A stretch of DNA of 64,000 bases from contig CP021226.1 of NCBI GenBank assembly GCA_003999685.1, positions 1,426,001-1,490,000 on the forward strand, given 5' to 3'. The number at the start of each line of letters is the position of its first letter. Position 1 is the first letter of the stretch. Made by a program: the position numbers and the translations under genes. Positions 35,728 to 48,425 of the stretch are shown here, one piece after another. The DNA is from Taiwanofungus camphoratus (taxonomy: Eukaryota > Basidiomycota > Agaricomycetes > Polyporales > Taiwanofungaceae). Below the pieces are notes generated by a model, which was not told the origin of the DNA, made no database searches, and was given only the letters and a program-made list of their open reading frames with translations.

Positions 35728-38244
35728 ATGGACGACCTTGCCCATGAATCTCTCCCTATTCAGTCCCTAAGCCGTAAGCGCAAGGCCGACGGCGACGACT
35801 GTCAGGTCCAAGATACCTCTTCATCCTCGGACCCGTCCTCGTCTTGCGAGTCTATGCTCATTGATTCTTCGGCAACGCCAAGATGTCCGTCCAAGGGCTC
35901 AGACCATCCCTCGTCTACCTCCTGGCTGCTGGTGGATGCTGATAAAGGTATGGTCCCCCCATGGCCGCAACCCTCGCCCCCCTCTTCCTCTTCGTCGATG
36001 TCGCTCGTCGCTGAAGCTCGGAAGGAGGGGCCTTCAAGACCAAAACGCCCACGCATTGAGATACCCCAGTCCATTTCATCGTCCCCCAGGCGTCTACGTA
36101 GAGTGCGTGTGTATAGTCATTTGGCGCTATCTCCTCACAGGTGTAGCCGCCGTCCCCGCGCGGGGGAAACCCGCGACACTGGGATCGTCTCTGCAACAGA
36201 GCCAGGGCCAAGCAGAGGATCTTTATTGCGTGGTAGCAGTCTTCCTTCCACTCCCCGACATTCATATTCTGTGCCCGTTTCACCCATTGAACCCATCTCG
36301 CCCCATATACCCCCTCATCTCCCACCTATCAACAGAGAAAGTTTGAAAGAATTAGACCTTGAAGCCATCCTCCGGAATCCCCAACTCCGTTCGTCCCTTC
36401 ATTGATACAGTTTGATTACGAGATCTGTTTCTCATGTCCTCGATACTTTGTAGGGCATGACTTGCTTTTTGATTCTGGGCTTCAGTTCCGCCCTACTTCT
36501 AGTCGTCGCAAGCGCGATCTGGCTGACAACTACTGGCTCGCGATTGTACGAGAACTTGAGTGCGGATGTACTTGTATCACAGTGGACGCCAGTGGAAGAC
36601 CATGTGACCGTATATGCGTCTGTAGCTCTCTTCCCCTACCGACGGGAAAGCCTATCCTGTTTGCCTCAGACAACGCCATTACGGTGCGAGTCGCGTCGCG
36701 CATCAGGCCGCTGCTTTTGGAGCTTCTTGAGGTACTTGTATCGATCATTCAGCCTGTCATGTCGAAGACCACTGGGTTGTACATGCAGCCCACATCGCTA
36801 CATCCTCAGTTCCAGCAGAACGTGGCGCATGTAGCACTGCTGCGGTCTATCCTGGATGCGGATCTCATACAGCAAGAGCTCGATCATGGCTTGTTCGATC
36901 CTTCGGGAGTATTTCAGTCCATCGGTGATATTATACGGTGTCACTGCGCACCAATGCGTGACCATGCCGTTGACCAGATGGTTGCGCTGGCGAAATCATG
37001 CGCGCTAGGTGGGAGCGGCAGTAAGGTTGATGCTGTCCGTGCCATCCGGTTGTGCTTCGAGATCATGGAGTTGATGAAGCTGGTCAGTGGTGATCATGGA
37101 GCTACTGTAGGGCGAGCAAGCTGACGAGGTCTGACAGGACGTTGCCAATCATCAGCTTCAAACACTCCGGCCATATCTTGTCCATTCTGCGTCTCAGTAT
37201 GAACTTAGAACGTTCCAAGAGAGCCGGCAGAATGGGCATCTGTCACTCGATGTTACGCGCGAGTGGCTGCAGTCTGCTTACAGAGAACTCGCAAGCTCTT
37301 CAAAACCAAACTCTATTTTGGCCCCTTGCAATCTTATAAAATACTCGCGGCGAACACAAATTCAAATAATAGTCACAAGGGCCATTATAGAGCTGGTCTT
37401 CAATCCCCCGCCACCATCGTCCACGGCATCCTCGCCCGTATCTTCAACACTGCGTACGCCGCCCTCTGTCACCTCTTTCCCGGGTTACCCCGAGACCTTA
37501 TACCTCGACCACTCCCGCTTAATGACTCTCAGCACAGATGCCGCCGATTTCACTGCCTTGTACATGCTCCTCATGCTTTATCGCCAGCTAGTCCACTCCG
37601 TATCGACCACGCACACAGATGGCTCAAGGCCAAATGTTCAGCTGGACGAGCTCATGAAACTGAAGAAGGAGATCTGGGAGATCGGGCCATCACATTTGGG
37701 CTACTGCTTCATGCGCAGATGTGAAGAACGAGCCGAGGAAACAGATAACCCTGAATTCAAGAAATGGCGCGATGAAGTGAACGACGTTATCTTGCAGGTC
37801 GCGATGCGTGCCAACGAGGCGCAAGTGCGGTCAAACAGCTTTTCCAAGTCTCCTAATCCATTCGCGTCCCATTCCTCACCTTCCTCGTCTTCCCGCCTCG
37901 AGGTGCATGCGCGCATACCGGACGAGCACATGATCAAGCTAGCGTCGAGTTGGGCGGAGTCGAATCTCCGGCAAGACTCGCCGCTGAGCTCCCTCATGTA
38001 CAGGCGGATACGGGACCAGGTGCTGGAGGCTGCTGTGCAAATGGCTGTACCTTCGCTGAAGCAGAGTGACGCCCAGTTGGAAGCAGGTGCGCAGCAGGCT
38101 CCGGGAACCACGAACGGGCTTGAACCCCTCATGCCCGAGATCAACCACCTAGCAGAGAGGCTAGCAAAGCTTGCTTCCATTCATCTGGACGTTTACGGTG
38201 CGCTCTATGCGCAGCCTGGCTTCTTAGTGGACTGGTCTGCATAA
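35728..38244 (+). CDS. TCP11/Sok1-family protein
   Basis: Three exons, 35728-36388, 36454-37082, 37138-38244; 798 aa. The first 200 residues are Ser/Pro-rich with a probable nuclear signal (RKRKAD; RPKRPRIEI). The T-complex 11 domain then runs from about residue 235 to the end: RPTSSRRKRDLADNYWLAIV, ELECGCTCITV, ASRIRPLLLELLEVLVSIIQP, and the C-terminal PETLYLDHSRLMTL. Yeast Sok1 is the best-known fungal relative and was found as a suppressor of protein kinase A loss; the biochemical role is not settled. Introns of 65 and 55 bp are GT-AG with agreeing phases. Confidence 0.9.
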
Positions 38245-39881
38245 CGTTTGGCGCATCGTTCAACAGTTCTATTGCCTCGCGTTTGACTTATCTCGTGCTC
38301 CACCGTCTTTAATTCGCCCTGTCGGATTAGCTTCGATTTGCTCTCGCTTGCCTGCGTACCCTTATGAATTGCTGACGATCGCATGTAATTACCCTTACAA
38401 CCACATAATGGAGAAGAAGAAGTTTAACAACGTTATCTAGACATGAGGACACCACGTTGAGCTGAGACCTCGACTGCCCGCGCCTCACCGGAGCGCTCGG
38501 GCCAATATGAATGATACCGCAGTGCACACACGGGGGTAAGAGGAGCATGAACTCGTTGCAACTGGCTGCCCTAAACCTCCCCCTTCCCGAGCGTTTGACA
38601 CGGAATGGAGGTAACTGTGAGATTGGATTTGTGTGAATTTATAATACCATGGCACTTGTATAATTATTGCTGGAATTGCAGCGAGCAAGGCGCTGCGGCC
38701 AACTGTATACAAGCTGTGGCTTTTTTGTCTCCGACTGAGAACGCTCAGTCAATTCTACCTGTATTTACTTGTTGTATAGATGAAAGTTGCTCTATTGTTC
38801 AGTCTGTCAACCCATTAAGCCATTCAGATTTTGAGTATTCGCTGCTCAACAAACCTAAAAATAGCTCTCAGTACGCAAAAATACCATAGATGGTCTACGG
38901 TTGAGCATCATGCAGTTCTTCTATACCTCCTCGAGTGCCAGACGTGAGTGAAGTGAAGGGATGTACGATATAAGCCACTAATGTTATTAATATTGGAGAT
39001 GCTTGCTCAACTTGTTTGCAAACCCAATATGCTAATTCTAACTCTTGTTGCTCGTTTTCTTATAATATTGAGTCTGTCTGTGGAAAACAAAAAAAGAATA
39101 GATAAGAAAGAGGCAAATTCAATGCTATTATCCCCCTAGGTGGCTCAATATTGTGATAGAGCCAACCATCAACATAACCTGAAGCTACAACCAGGACTAA
39201 AACAGGCATATATTAAAGGTGTTTGGGAGTAGCAGAACATACAATAAGATAGACACCACACTTGTAACTCATCATTACCCTTCATCTCTGATACTCTCTG
39301 CCACTTCTCTCTCCACACCCCTAGTCATCCTGTGAGCCTGAGAGACTCGCTGTACAGTACAGCCTTCAGCCCATTTTGCACCTCAGACTGATTGACCATG
39401 TAATGCTTTTTGAGTAGTGTCCAGTACAGATCCTCAGAGGATAGTTTCAAACATGATATGGTTGAGAACCTTCAACATTATTTGAGAGGGTATACACAAA
39501 CCACTTGATACTAAAAGGCAGACAATCCAATGTATTATTGGATAGCAAGAGCAGTATTGCATTCAGCAGGCAGCAAGAACTCAATATCAGAATGGGGGGT
39601 CAAATCAACAAGGGGATTTCACAGTGTACTGCAGACTGAAAAATAGAGCATGTCTTGTTTATATGACAAGCGGACGCACGCAGAATTGACTGAGCTGGAG
39701 ACATTCTCCGTCGGAGATACTCGAGAGACAAAAAAACCAAAACTTGCACACATTTGGCCGCCGCGCCGTGATTGCCTCACCCGGTCATGATTATGTAATG
39801 GTCTCCTGACAATAGATTCTGGACTTGTAGTATCGGTTTGCCTCCACCTTGCCACCACACACATATTGCTGATCGTTCACG
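38245..39881. other. Intergenic with an AT-rich, low-complexity island
   Basis: From about 38,880 to 39,650 the DNA is clearly more AT-rich than its surroundings and carries no usable open frame, with short direct repeats and poly-A runs. That is typical of an old, decayed mobile element, but no terminal repeats or coding relics are recognisable, so no family is named. Confidence 0.4.
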
Positions 39882-40860
39882 ATGTCGAGCTCACCGTCTC
39901 CGACGGTTGCAACACAGAGTGGCACAGCTTCAATATCGTCTAGCTCATCGAGCTCGACAGCCACCAGTGGCCGGGGCGGCTCTGGACCCACCTCATCTTC
40001 GCTGTATTTGTGCGTCAGTTTTGCTATTCTTGTACCTTATCGCACCGTTATGGACAGTGTGATGGCGCACTGAGTTACTCATGCCTTCATCCTCGTCCCC
40101 TAGGTTCACGTTTCTGGCGACACTGTTCCTCCTTCTATTCGTCTCCAGTGCTATCGTTCTGCGGTCGTTCATTGTCCGCAGACGCTTCCGCCGTCAAATA
40201 GAGGAGGCCATTGCCGCAGGCGTGCTTTTACCCTCACAAGGTGGTCCGGGATCGCGGAGGAAGCTTGGGGAGAAGCCTAGACTATGGGACGCTGTGCTTG
40301 TACCTTCTGTAGATGAGAAGTGGGAAAACATTATGGTCTGTACTCTTCATTTTGCACCTCAAGGCTGCTCGATCAAGATCCAGATTGATTGATTTCTGCT
40401 CGTTGCTAATTAGCCTGTGGCAGCAAAATTCACAACATCCTCTCAAGAGAAGGACAGTACGCCGTCTCCTGGAACGCCGCAGGAGTTTTCTTCACAGAGC
40501 TCAACATCCTTCTTTCGAAATCCTTTCGCACGCAGGCGTGCGTACCTAGGTCCTCTTCTCACGCCTTCAGCTTCTTCCACTTTACAAACGTCCAACACAA
40601 CCCCCTCGGTACCTTCGGAGGCTGGTCAGCACGACCATCGCACCCTGGCATCAGAAATCCAGGTCTCGTTTCTAATCAGCATGCCCAATCCCCATCGGAA
40701 CGTGCATGTGCAAGATGGGGCTGGACAGGTGGTGTCCTCAAAAGGCAAGGCAAGGAGCCTGAGTGGCTATTGGGATGAGGAAGAGGAGGGCGTCCCCGAT
40801 GTCGTTCTTGGTGTCGCTCAAGTTCCATATCAGAAGGACGAGCAAGGGCCTGAGCAGTGA
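39882..40860 (+). CDS. Small single-pass membrane protein
   Basis: Exons 39882-40009, 40104-40335, 40414-40860; 268 aa. A Ser/Thr-rich N-terminus, lacking a clear signal peptide, is followed by one hydrophobic segment at about residues 43-63 (FTFLATLFLLLFVSSAIVL), then a strongly basic stop-transfer patch (RRRFRRQIEE). The rest is Ser/Pro-rich and ends acidic. This suggests an outside or luminal Ser/Thr-rich stub and a cytoplasmic tail. I do not recognise the family; proteins of this shape are common in Agaricomycetes without known function. Confidence 0.8.
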
Positions 40861-41925
40861 ATGGACGGACTTAGGCCTTGGCCTTGGTGTAACACATAGT
40901 ATCCCCACGGACTTCTTGTATCGAGGAAATGTACGATTTGGTGTATGATAATAGTATATGCAGTAATTTGTTAATTCAGAGCCTTCGTAGCAGGCTTGGA
41001 GTCAGCTATTTCTTCTGTATCGCAACGATGCCTACTACGATGATGATGATGAAGTCAATTTACGTGCTGCGGGCGCTTAAGCGCCTATGATGCACGATCT
41101 ACTGTACTAGCTATGTGTATATGTGCTACGGCCACCTCTACTAATTATCTATGTATGTATGAACGTTATATAATGTAAAGTAAAAGTTTGATGTATGAAT
41201 GTATGTTCGTCGCATTCCTGGCGATTGAACGCAACGCAAGGGATCCCGGTTCTAAACCTGCCGTCCTTTGACAGTATGATGATACTGTGGATCGTGTCTC
41301 CTGCGACGGTAGGAAGCCAGTCGGTGGTCCCTCATCTCCCGTCAAAACTCCCCAGGTCTCTGGACGTGACGAGCATACAAGCATACATCGTGAAGTGGGA
41401 GTTGTGAGAACGTGCGAAAACTATGTAGAGGTGGTGGTTGGTTGGAATTGAGCTAGAGAGACTGGATGGCAAGCCCGAGCATGCGAGCGGCGACGACGTG
41501 TGTACGTCGTCTGAGTTGCGGTAACTGTACCGTATCAGGAGTCAGTGGATATGTGGATGATATGTACGTTACCTGCGTTTCACGTTGTAATGGACGAAGC
41601 GACCTGTTGCCTGGACGTATTTCGTTATTGCTTTGAAATGTTTGGGGTTACCTAGGACCCGCTTTGATGGAGTTGGCTCTTCTTCCCACCGCTATTCGGA
41701 GTGCACGTCGTTGTTCTCGGAAGCGTCTGCAAAGAAGTAAGTAGTGGTTAACGGTCTCTGGGGTGCGGCACGATGCCTACTAGAAACTCGCTGACACACA
41801 TACACGTACGCACTGTATCAAGATGGCAGTAAACCTATGCTCCTGAATTTTGTCTTCTATTGTAGAAGATCTGCTAAGATACAACATGGAGTCTACTGCA
41901 GCGTAATTTCCCTATCCACTCGTCC
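40861..41925. other. Intergenic between membrane protein and PP2C relic
   Basis: Contains short ATGTATGT-type repeats near 41,150-41,200 and no recognised gene. Confidence 0.45.
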
Positions 41926-43450
41926 TCAATTTGATGCTCGAAGTCGTGTCAGAATTCGACGCCGAAAGTTACCTATAGGTTTAGAAGGATCGTTTGTCAG
42001 ACAGCAGTCCCTTATTGGACGTCTTTCGACGTCTCTGTATGAGGCGAGATTGGGCAACCGAGGCGACTCCTCGCGGCCACCTTTGGACTTGACCCTTTTG
42101 GTGATCCGATTGTACCAGTCCTCGCTCGAGCGGCGGTGCAACAGCGCCACGATGATTATTGTCATATTATCGTTTCCGGAATCCTGGCCCGGCCGCTGCG
42201 GGGTGATAGGCATATTTCACAAAATTATTCATAGATATCTGACAGTTCCGATCCCTTGGAGACGAGAACGTAGATGATATCAGTAACGTCTTGCAATGTC
42301 AGACAATCCCAAATACTTACTGAAAATCAGCGACAGATTATGTTGAACAAGTCCGGGCTGGTTTATGGGCCATAACTAGAAGTTCGTCTGCATCTGCGAC
42401 TTCGTTCAATGATTTCTGGATTGCTCGTGATCACCTGCTCTTCGGGAGACAACAGGAGGTTCTATAGAAGGCGGGAGAGTGAACAGTGGACATACGCTGC
42501 ACATCCAACTGTCCTTTCTAAAATATCAGCTTTTCAGGCGGTCTGACGAGAGCTCATTGATTTCAAGTACAAAAGAATGTCTTTGCCTCTATACGAGCCT
42601 TCTCAACTATATCTGATGGATATAAGATCTTATTGGTCAATAATATACAGAGACGTACCTCCAAGATCTGGCTTGTACTCGCTGCTCAAGGGCGTTCACG
42701 CTAATCACTGACTTGGAATCTCCGGCATTAGCCTGAACCAAAATGAAGAGAAGTATGTCTAAAGGAACCACGTACACCTTGGACATACGTACAACGTAGA
42801 GTATTCGACCAGTCGTAGCTAGGCAGCAATTGCAGTGCAACCACAACGACGACTTGAGATGTCGTGATCCGTGCCGGATTATGCTAGTCGTCTAAACAAG
42901 AGTTTCACTTCTTGACTCACTTTCTCGCATGTCAGTATCAGTCCTTATAAATGCGTTCCTCGGCGCCGCAGGACACCCTGTATTGCGATAGTTTTCCTCG
43001 GTCACTAATCGTTTATGTAAGTTCTGACTTGCATAATCCGCAACGGCTCTCTTGCACCAGCTGAAATGTGGGCGAGGGTGGCACCTGGAGTTGACGAGTT
43101 CAGATATGTTTTCGAAATCATTGGCAAAGTGAACACACTAGAATGATCATTGTAAACAGTGAAGAAGGCATTGAGTCACCATTCTCCTCATCTATTTACA
43201 GAGCCACGGCGAGGGCATCTTCATTACCTTCATTTGTGTTACGTTATACGTTAGCTGCACCTGAAGAACTCGTGCATAAAATGAGATACAAAAGCAGACC
43301 CTCGACCTTGGGTAAAACGGGCGGTAGACTCGTGGAGACCGGATGAAAGAAAGCCAAAAATGGGATAGCACAAATTGTCTGTTCTCCAGCCTGTGAGACG
43401 GCATACAGACAATCCTCATTCTCTCCGGTTTCTGTCTAGTTTTCATGAGC
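41926..43450 (-). pseudogene. Decayed paralogue of the PP2C phosphatase gene
   Basis: Segments in the same order as the intact PP2C gene at 9914-12158 can be read on the minus strand: TETGENEDCLYAVS (about 43,440), the MEDA-type block with DEEN (about 43,230), the block homologous to KYAGENVHKRLVTDE (about 43,000), ANAGDSKSVISV (about 42,730), SPEEQVITSNPEI (about 42,460), IWDCLTLQDVTDI (about 42,300) and DNMTIIIVALLHRRSSEDW (about 42,150). Gaps between blocks match the parent's introns, so it arose from DNA duplication, not from a processed transcript. It is broken: an in-frame TAA at 42225-42227, a frame change near 42,400, and DGHGG changed to NDHS at the metal site. The long disordered tail is missing or scrambled. 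Confidence 0.85.
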
Positions 43451-44219
43451 TGGAAAAAGTCACCAGCCACATGAGGGTCTTTCAGGGGACAGCTGTAATC
43501 GCGTGAATACGACTTACCGGGTATTGACAGGTGGTTATTCTTCAATACGAGCTGTCAATGTTTTCGAATACGGCAGACGAAATGTGCCCACCATGCGGAC
43601 GAGTACGCCTTGAAAGTGTATATATAACACTTCATATACACGAACGCGCTGCTCGTTAAAACAAAGAATACAACTCGAAGGGAGTGAATGAATCGCGATT
43701 CGTGAGTCCTCGCTTGGCTGATTTTCAATTTCCGCGGTACGCGTCGACCGCGATCACGTGCCCGCGTTCTATCCAGCGCTCAGCTCGAGGAAATTGTAGA
43801 CGCGGTCTTTGGTATTTATGTCGTCGTCAGTTTGCGGCCGGATCGTGCTGCAGACAAGACAAGAAACGACATGATTTAATGTATGTGCGTGAAAGCCGAC
43901 ATCGATTACAGTACACGGACACACACTGGAGCGATTCGAACGCAGAGCGTGAGGTCGAGAGAGTACGGGCAAGAACATACGAGGGGTCGGACACGCTACA
44001 ACATCGCAGACAGCCAATGCAAAGTAAGGACAGGAAGACGACGGGAGCTATGATGGCAAGTATTACAGAGTGAGCACGAGCGGCGAAGGACGACGACAGC
44101 GGGAATGGGACTAGGCTACGGACAGACAGCAAGCGTCAACGGAAACGAGCGACAAGACCAGCGCACAGCGGCTCGGCTCACGCTGCGGACAAGGCGCGCC
44201 CGAGACGGCTTTCGGTGAT
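43451..44219. other. Intergenic at the edge of the GC-rich region
   Basis: No gene recognised. Base composition changes sharply at about 44,100, from ordinary to more than 65% G+C by eye, at the 3' end of the RGS gene. Confidence 0.45.
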
Positions 44220-47153
44220 TCAGTGCGGATGGGTCACCGGCACCCCAAGCAAGCCGCCGACGAGCGCCGCGCACACCAGCGCGGAGACGACCATGCTCCG
44301 CACGACGATCTCCCACTGCGCACGCGTCACGACCGGGCTCAGCACCGGCGTCAGCGGCGCCGCGAACGCGGGCACCTGCGTCACACGCCGGAAGCGCGCG
44401 TGCCACGACGTCTTCTCCGCGCACGCGCTCTTGAGGCCGTCGGCCAGCGGAGACGCCGCGCGCGCCGGCGGCGCGGGAGGGGCGGCGCTCGCGGCACGGG
44501 GCGGGGGCGCGGGCGCGCGCGCAGGCACAGGCGCGGGGAACGCGAACGTCGGCATCAGTGGCGAGCCCGCAAGCGTGACTGTTGGCGACGGCGCGAGCGG
44601 GCTCACGGGCCCCCACCGGTGCGCCCACGCGTCCTTCTCCTTCTCGCTCTCCCCCTCCTCGCCCTCGCCCTCGCCCTCGCCCCTTCCATCCTTCTCGGCC
44701 GCCCGCCCCCGCCCCCTCGCGAGGTGCGCGCGCACGACGTTCCCGGGGCTGCACTTGCTCTGCACGAAGCTCAGCAGCGCGCGGGGGTTCCGCAGCGCAC
44801 CCGCGCCCGCGTGCCCGGGAGCCGCGACGCGCACGGCGAGCCCGCGCTGCTTCTCCGCGCGCCCCGCCGCGGCGGCGAAGCGCGGGCGGCGGCGCGGGAG
44901 CGCGTCAAAGTCGAACGGGTCGACGGGCTGCCGCGCGGCGGGGCGCGCAGCCTCGAGGTCCGCGGCGCCCCCCGCGTACGTGTGCGCGCACGGCTCGTCC
45001 GCGGCGTCGGCGCGCGCGTAGACGAACGGGTGGATGAACGTCGCGGTCGCGGTGAGCTCGTCGTCGTCGTGCGCGACGTAGTCCGGCCAGAGCGGCGCGG
45101 GCCCGGGGAACGGCGCGGTCGCGGGGCCCTCGGGCGGGGGGTGCTCGTCGTAGAACGCGTCCGAGATCTCGATGCGCGGCGCGTCCGCGTCCGCGTCCGT
45201 GTCCGAGCCGCAGCCGAGGCCGTACCCCGAGTCGCAGTCCGAGGCGCCGCAACCATCGCAGTCGTCGGCGCAGGAGGAGACGGACGCGAGGGAGGACACG
45301 CGTGAGAGGCGCCGCCCGCCCTCCGCACACGCGCCTGAACGAGACGAGTGTGTGATCGCCTTTGGGGGCTCGCGTAGCGCTGTCTCGTCGGACCAGCGCG
45401 AGCCCAGCCCGTCGGGGGTAACGATCCTAAGCTTTGGTGGGGCCGCCCTGTCGCTGCCCGCAGGAGGCGCGGTGCGCAGCGGGCGCGTGATGGGTACGAC
45501 GACGGGCGCAACAGGGAAGGGTGAGCTGATTTCGGGGACGGCGCGCCGGCGCGCACGACGGAAGGGGAGGAGCTGTCCGAGCGGGGACGTTGGTGTAGGG
45601 TTCGAGATTGTGGAGGGAGACGCATTAGCAGTTGGTGAAGACAGAAAGGAGGGAGTGGAAGGGGAAGCGCGGAGCGGCTTGGGGAGCGAAATGGGCGGGC
45701 GCACGAGCTCGAAGGAGCGCAGCTGACGGAGGTCGCCAAAGACGTAGATCATCATGCAGACCTACAGCACGACGAGGTGAGCGTGGGCGCATCGCGGAGA
45801 CGAACGGAAGGCACGCACCCCGTACATTGCGGAGATGAAGATTGTCAAGCCGAGCCACATCACCGGCAGCGCGAGGACGCGCCACCAGCGCGCGCCGCCC
45901 GTCGCGAAGTTGACGATAAGCGGGACACTAGAAAACGAACGCGTCAGCGCACCGGTCCCCCCTCCGCCCTCCCCACCGCTGTCCCGGCGCACAACGCCGC
46001 GCACCGACGCAGGGACGGCCCGAGCAGCCAGAAACACGGGCGCACACTCACCTGCCAGCAAGGCTGATCACCGCGCCGCCCGCGCTGCCGCACACCGCGC
46101 GCGGCGTGCCGACGTTGTTGTACGTCGCGAGGACGAAGCGGGCGAGGCTCGCGCGGAGCATCGCGCGCACGCGCTCCGCGAGCTCGTTGAACACCGCGGG
46201 GTCCGGCGGAGGCGGCGGCGGCGTGTTGCTCGGCGCTGCGGGGAGAGGCAGGGACGGGGTCAGGGTCAGTCGGGAGTAAGGGAGCGGCAGACGCACTTCC
46301 GTCCAGGCCGTATGCGTGCGCGTACGCAGCGAAGCCCTCCCACGCGGAGCCCCACGCAGACGGGTGCGCGTGCGCGTGCGAGCTCATGCTCTCCTCGCCG
46401 GCGCTGAGCCGGTAGTCGTACTTGTACCCGCCGCTTGCGCCGCTGCCCGCGCCGGGGCCGACGTGGAAGGGCGCGAGGACGTCGCTGGGGACGTCGAGCT
46501 CGTAGGGGGCGTTTGGGGTGAGGAAGGTCTGCTTGGCGCGGAGGTAGAAGAGCGCGAGGGCGGGGCTGGGGGGCGGGGGTACGGCGGGGGTGCGGTACTC
46601 GCGCGCGGTGCGTGCGCCGGCGGAGGTGCTGCGGGAGAGCCGCGAGCGGCGGGACTGCTGCACCCAGGCGGAGTAGCGTGTGGTGTATTCGCGCAGCCAG
46701 AGGATGAAGTAGCTGTGGGCCAGGGGGGAGAAGGGGGAGGGGTTAGCGCGCGGGGGAGGGGAAGGCGCGGGAGACGCACAGATTCTCTGCGGCCTGCTCG
46801 ACGAAGAGGAGCCACTCCTCAAAGTCCTTGAGGCCGAGGGGCGGGAAGTGCTTGCGGTCGAGGATGTCGTCGAGGCTGATGTCGAAGCGGGGGACGACGC
46901 CCCAGGAGGCGAGACGGCCGCGCACACTCGGGGGGTGGGTCAGGCGGTACTGCGGTGGGGGTCAGTGGGATCGAGCAGGGGGATGGGGGCGATGGGGGCG
47001 GGTACGCACGGGGAGGGCACGGAGCCAGCTGGATCTGAGCTTGACGGTCTTGGGCTGGGCCTGCTGCTGCGGGGGCTGGGGGAGGGGGAGCCCGGGGGTG
47101 GGCGGGCAGGAGACGAGGACGGGGCGTGGGTAGGCGGGGGGAGGGCAGTCCAT
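44220..47153 (-). CDS. RGS-domain membrane protein (Rax1-like)
   Basis: Exons: 47153-47010, 46949-46780, 46712-46297, 46235-46052, 45927-45819, 45761-44220; 854 aa. The RGS domain starts at about residue 49: YRLTHPPSVRGRL, FDISLDDILDRKHFPPLGLK, DFEEWLLFVEQAAENLYFIL, with the last helices after a variable loop at about 245-300 (FNELAERVRAMLRASLARF). Two hydrophobic segments follow (about 310-345, ending FGDLRQL) and one more at the extreme C-terminus (about 825-850), giving a three-segment membrane plan like yeast Rax1 and other fungal RGS-TM proteins. Such proteins speed GTP hydrolysis on G-alpha subunits or mark cell poles. The coding DNA is extremely GC-rich, with nearly all third positions G or C, and the long exon 6 is disordered. 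Confidence 0.82.
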
Positions 47154-47212
47154 GGAGGGCGGGCGGCCTCGGCGCTGTGGGCACGAAAGCCGCGATAGGG
47201 GCTAGGGGAAGG

Positions 47213-47240
47213 GGAGGGGAGGGGAGGGGAGGGGAGGTGG
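47213..47240. repeat. GGGGA simple repeat
   Basis: Near-perfect five-base units about 60-90 bp upstream of the RGS start codon, so possibly in its promoter or leader. Confidence 0.75.
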
Positions 47241-48361
47241 GGAAACAGGAGGAGGGGGCGGAAGCAGGGCGCACGACGGCAGAAGGGGAGGGGTGGAATT
47301 TAAAATTAAGTTGGACGATAGGAGGGAGCGCCGGGGAGAGCATGGCAGGGCAGAGTTCAAAGTCTGGAGGGCCGGGAAGGCATCGTCCCCTGGCAGCGAA
47401 ATGAAAAGAGATGACAGCATCTCGAAGAGGGCAGGACGATAATCCCACTCGGAAGAACGTCACACGCCCGCGCATCTCGTCTGCCTCGTTTTGCAGGGAA
47501 GCCGACTGCCATGACGGCGGCCCTCCTCCGCCCACGCAGAGAGCACTCTCCACGCACGCCCGCCATGAGCAGCCATCCACGCCTGCCAGTCACCGACTCT
47601 GTGCCCCGTCCCGGTGACCTTCTGCGAGCGCTCTGCACACGCGTGTCTCTGGTGTGTCTTTGACAGCGGGCACGCTCCGGCCCATATACACGCTAGCCCA
47701 CCCCCGGCACGCCCGTCTCGCATCTGCCGCGACGTCTTCTCGCTGGGAACGGGCCTCGGCAGCAGCAACAATACAGCACGGATACAGAGCGGATGCTTCC
47801 TCTTCCAGATGTGCTTGCCCCGGCGATACTCTCCGCAGATACTTGGACGCCCTGATAGCTTGTCGCCCTCGCGTGACCCGGCGCGTGACCAACGCGTCCC
47901 CCGCACCGCCCATCCTCGCACTAGGTAGCACTCGAAACCCTGCGCTCGCCCTCCCGTAGCACTCCCCTCTGCATCCGATAGATGAAACCCATAATGACAC
48001 CCGCGCTCGTCTTCGCGCAGACAGACAGCGGATCCCGCTCGCCTTCGCCCTCGCAGCGCGGATCCGCAAAGGGCAGACGCTGCTCCCATTCCTGCTTAAT
48101 TGCTAATCTATCGCCGTACACGCCACAGATCCTGCCCGCCGGCGCGCGCAATCAACCCATCTGCGTCTGCGTCTGCGGCTGCTGCCACGCCGTCCCCGCC
48201 TCTTCTCCCGCGGATGCCCAAATGCACGCCGCGCTCGCCGAGCTGGGCAATCGCGAGTGCGTATCCGCGCGCGCGCATCTAACTTGTCTGGAAGCGACGC
48301 GCGGCGGTGTCCGACAGCACAGCGCACTGGCAGCATCAAGAACCAAGAAGCACGAATCAGG

Positions 48362-48425
48362 ATTCAACGTTCAATTATCATACATCATATACCATGGATC
48401 AAGCTTCAACGTTCAACGTTCAACG
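48362..48425. repeat. Clustered TTCAACGTTCAA palindromic motifs
   Basis: One copy at about 48,362-48,376 and an overlapping series at about 48,404-48,425. The motif contains the palindrome AACGTT. It could be a binding site array or a decayed minisatellite. Confidence 0.55.

Noticed and set aside
38880-39650. A solo long terminal repeat
   Set aside because: No matched TG...CA ends or target-site duplication could be found by eye; left as an unassigned AT-rich island.
43920-43945. Possible tRNA T-arm (GATTCGAACG)
   Set aside because: Flanking bases do not pair into a T stem and there is no D-arm at the proper distance.
44223-45305. 360-codon plus-strand frame antisense to the RGS gene
   Set aside because: Very Arg-rich translation with no domain; the frame is open because GC-rich DNA has few stop codons. 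The minus-strand RGS model explains the stretch.
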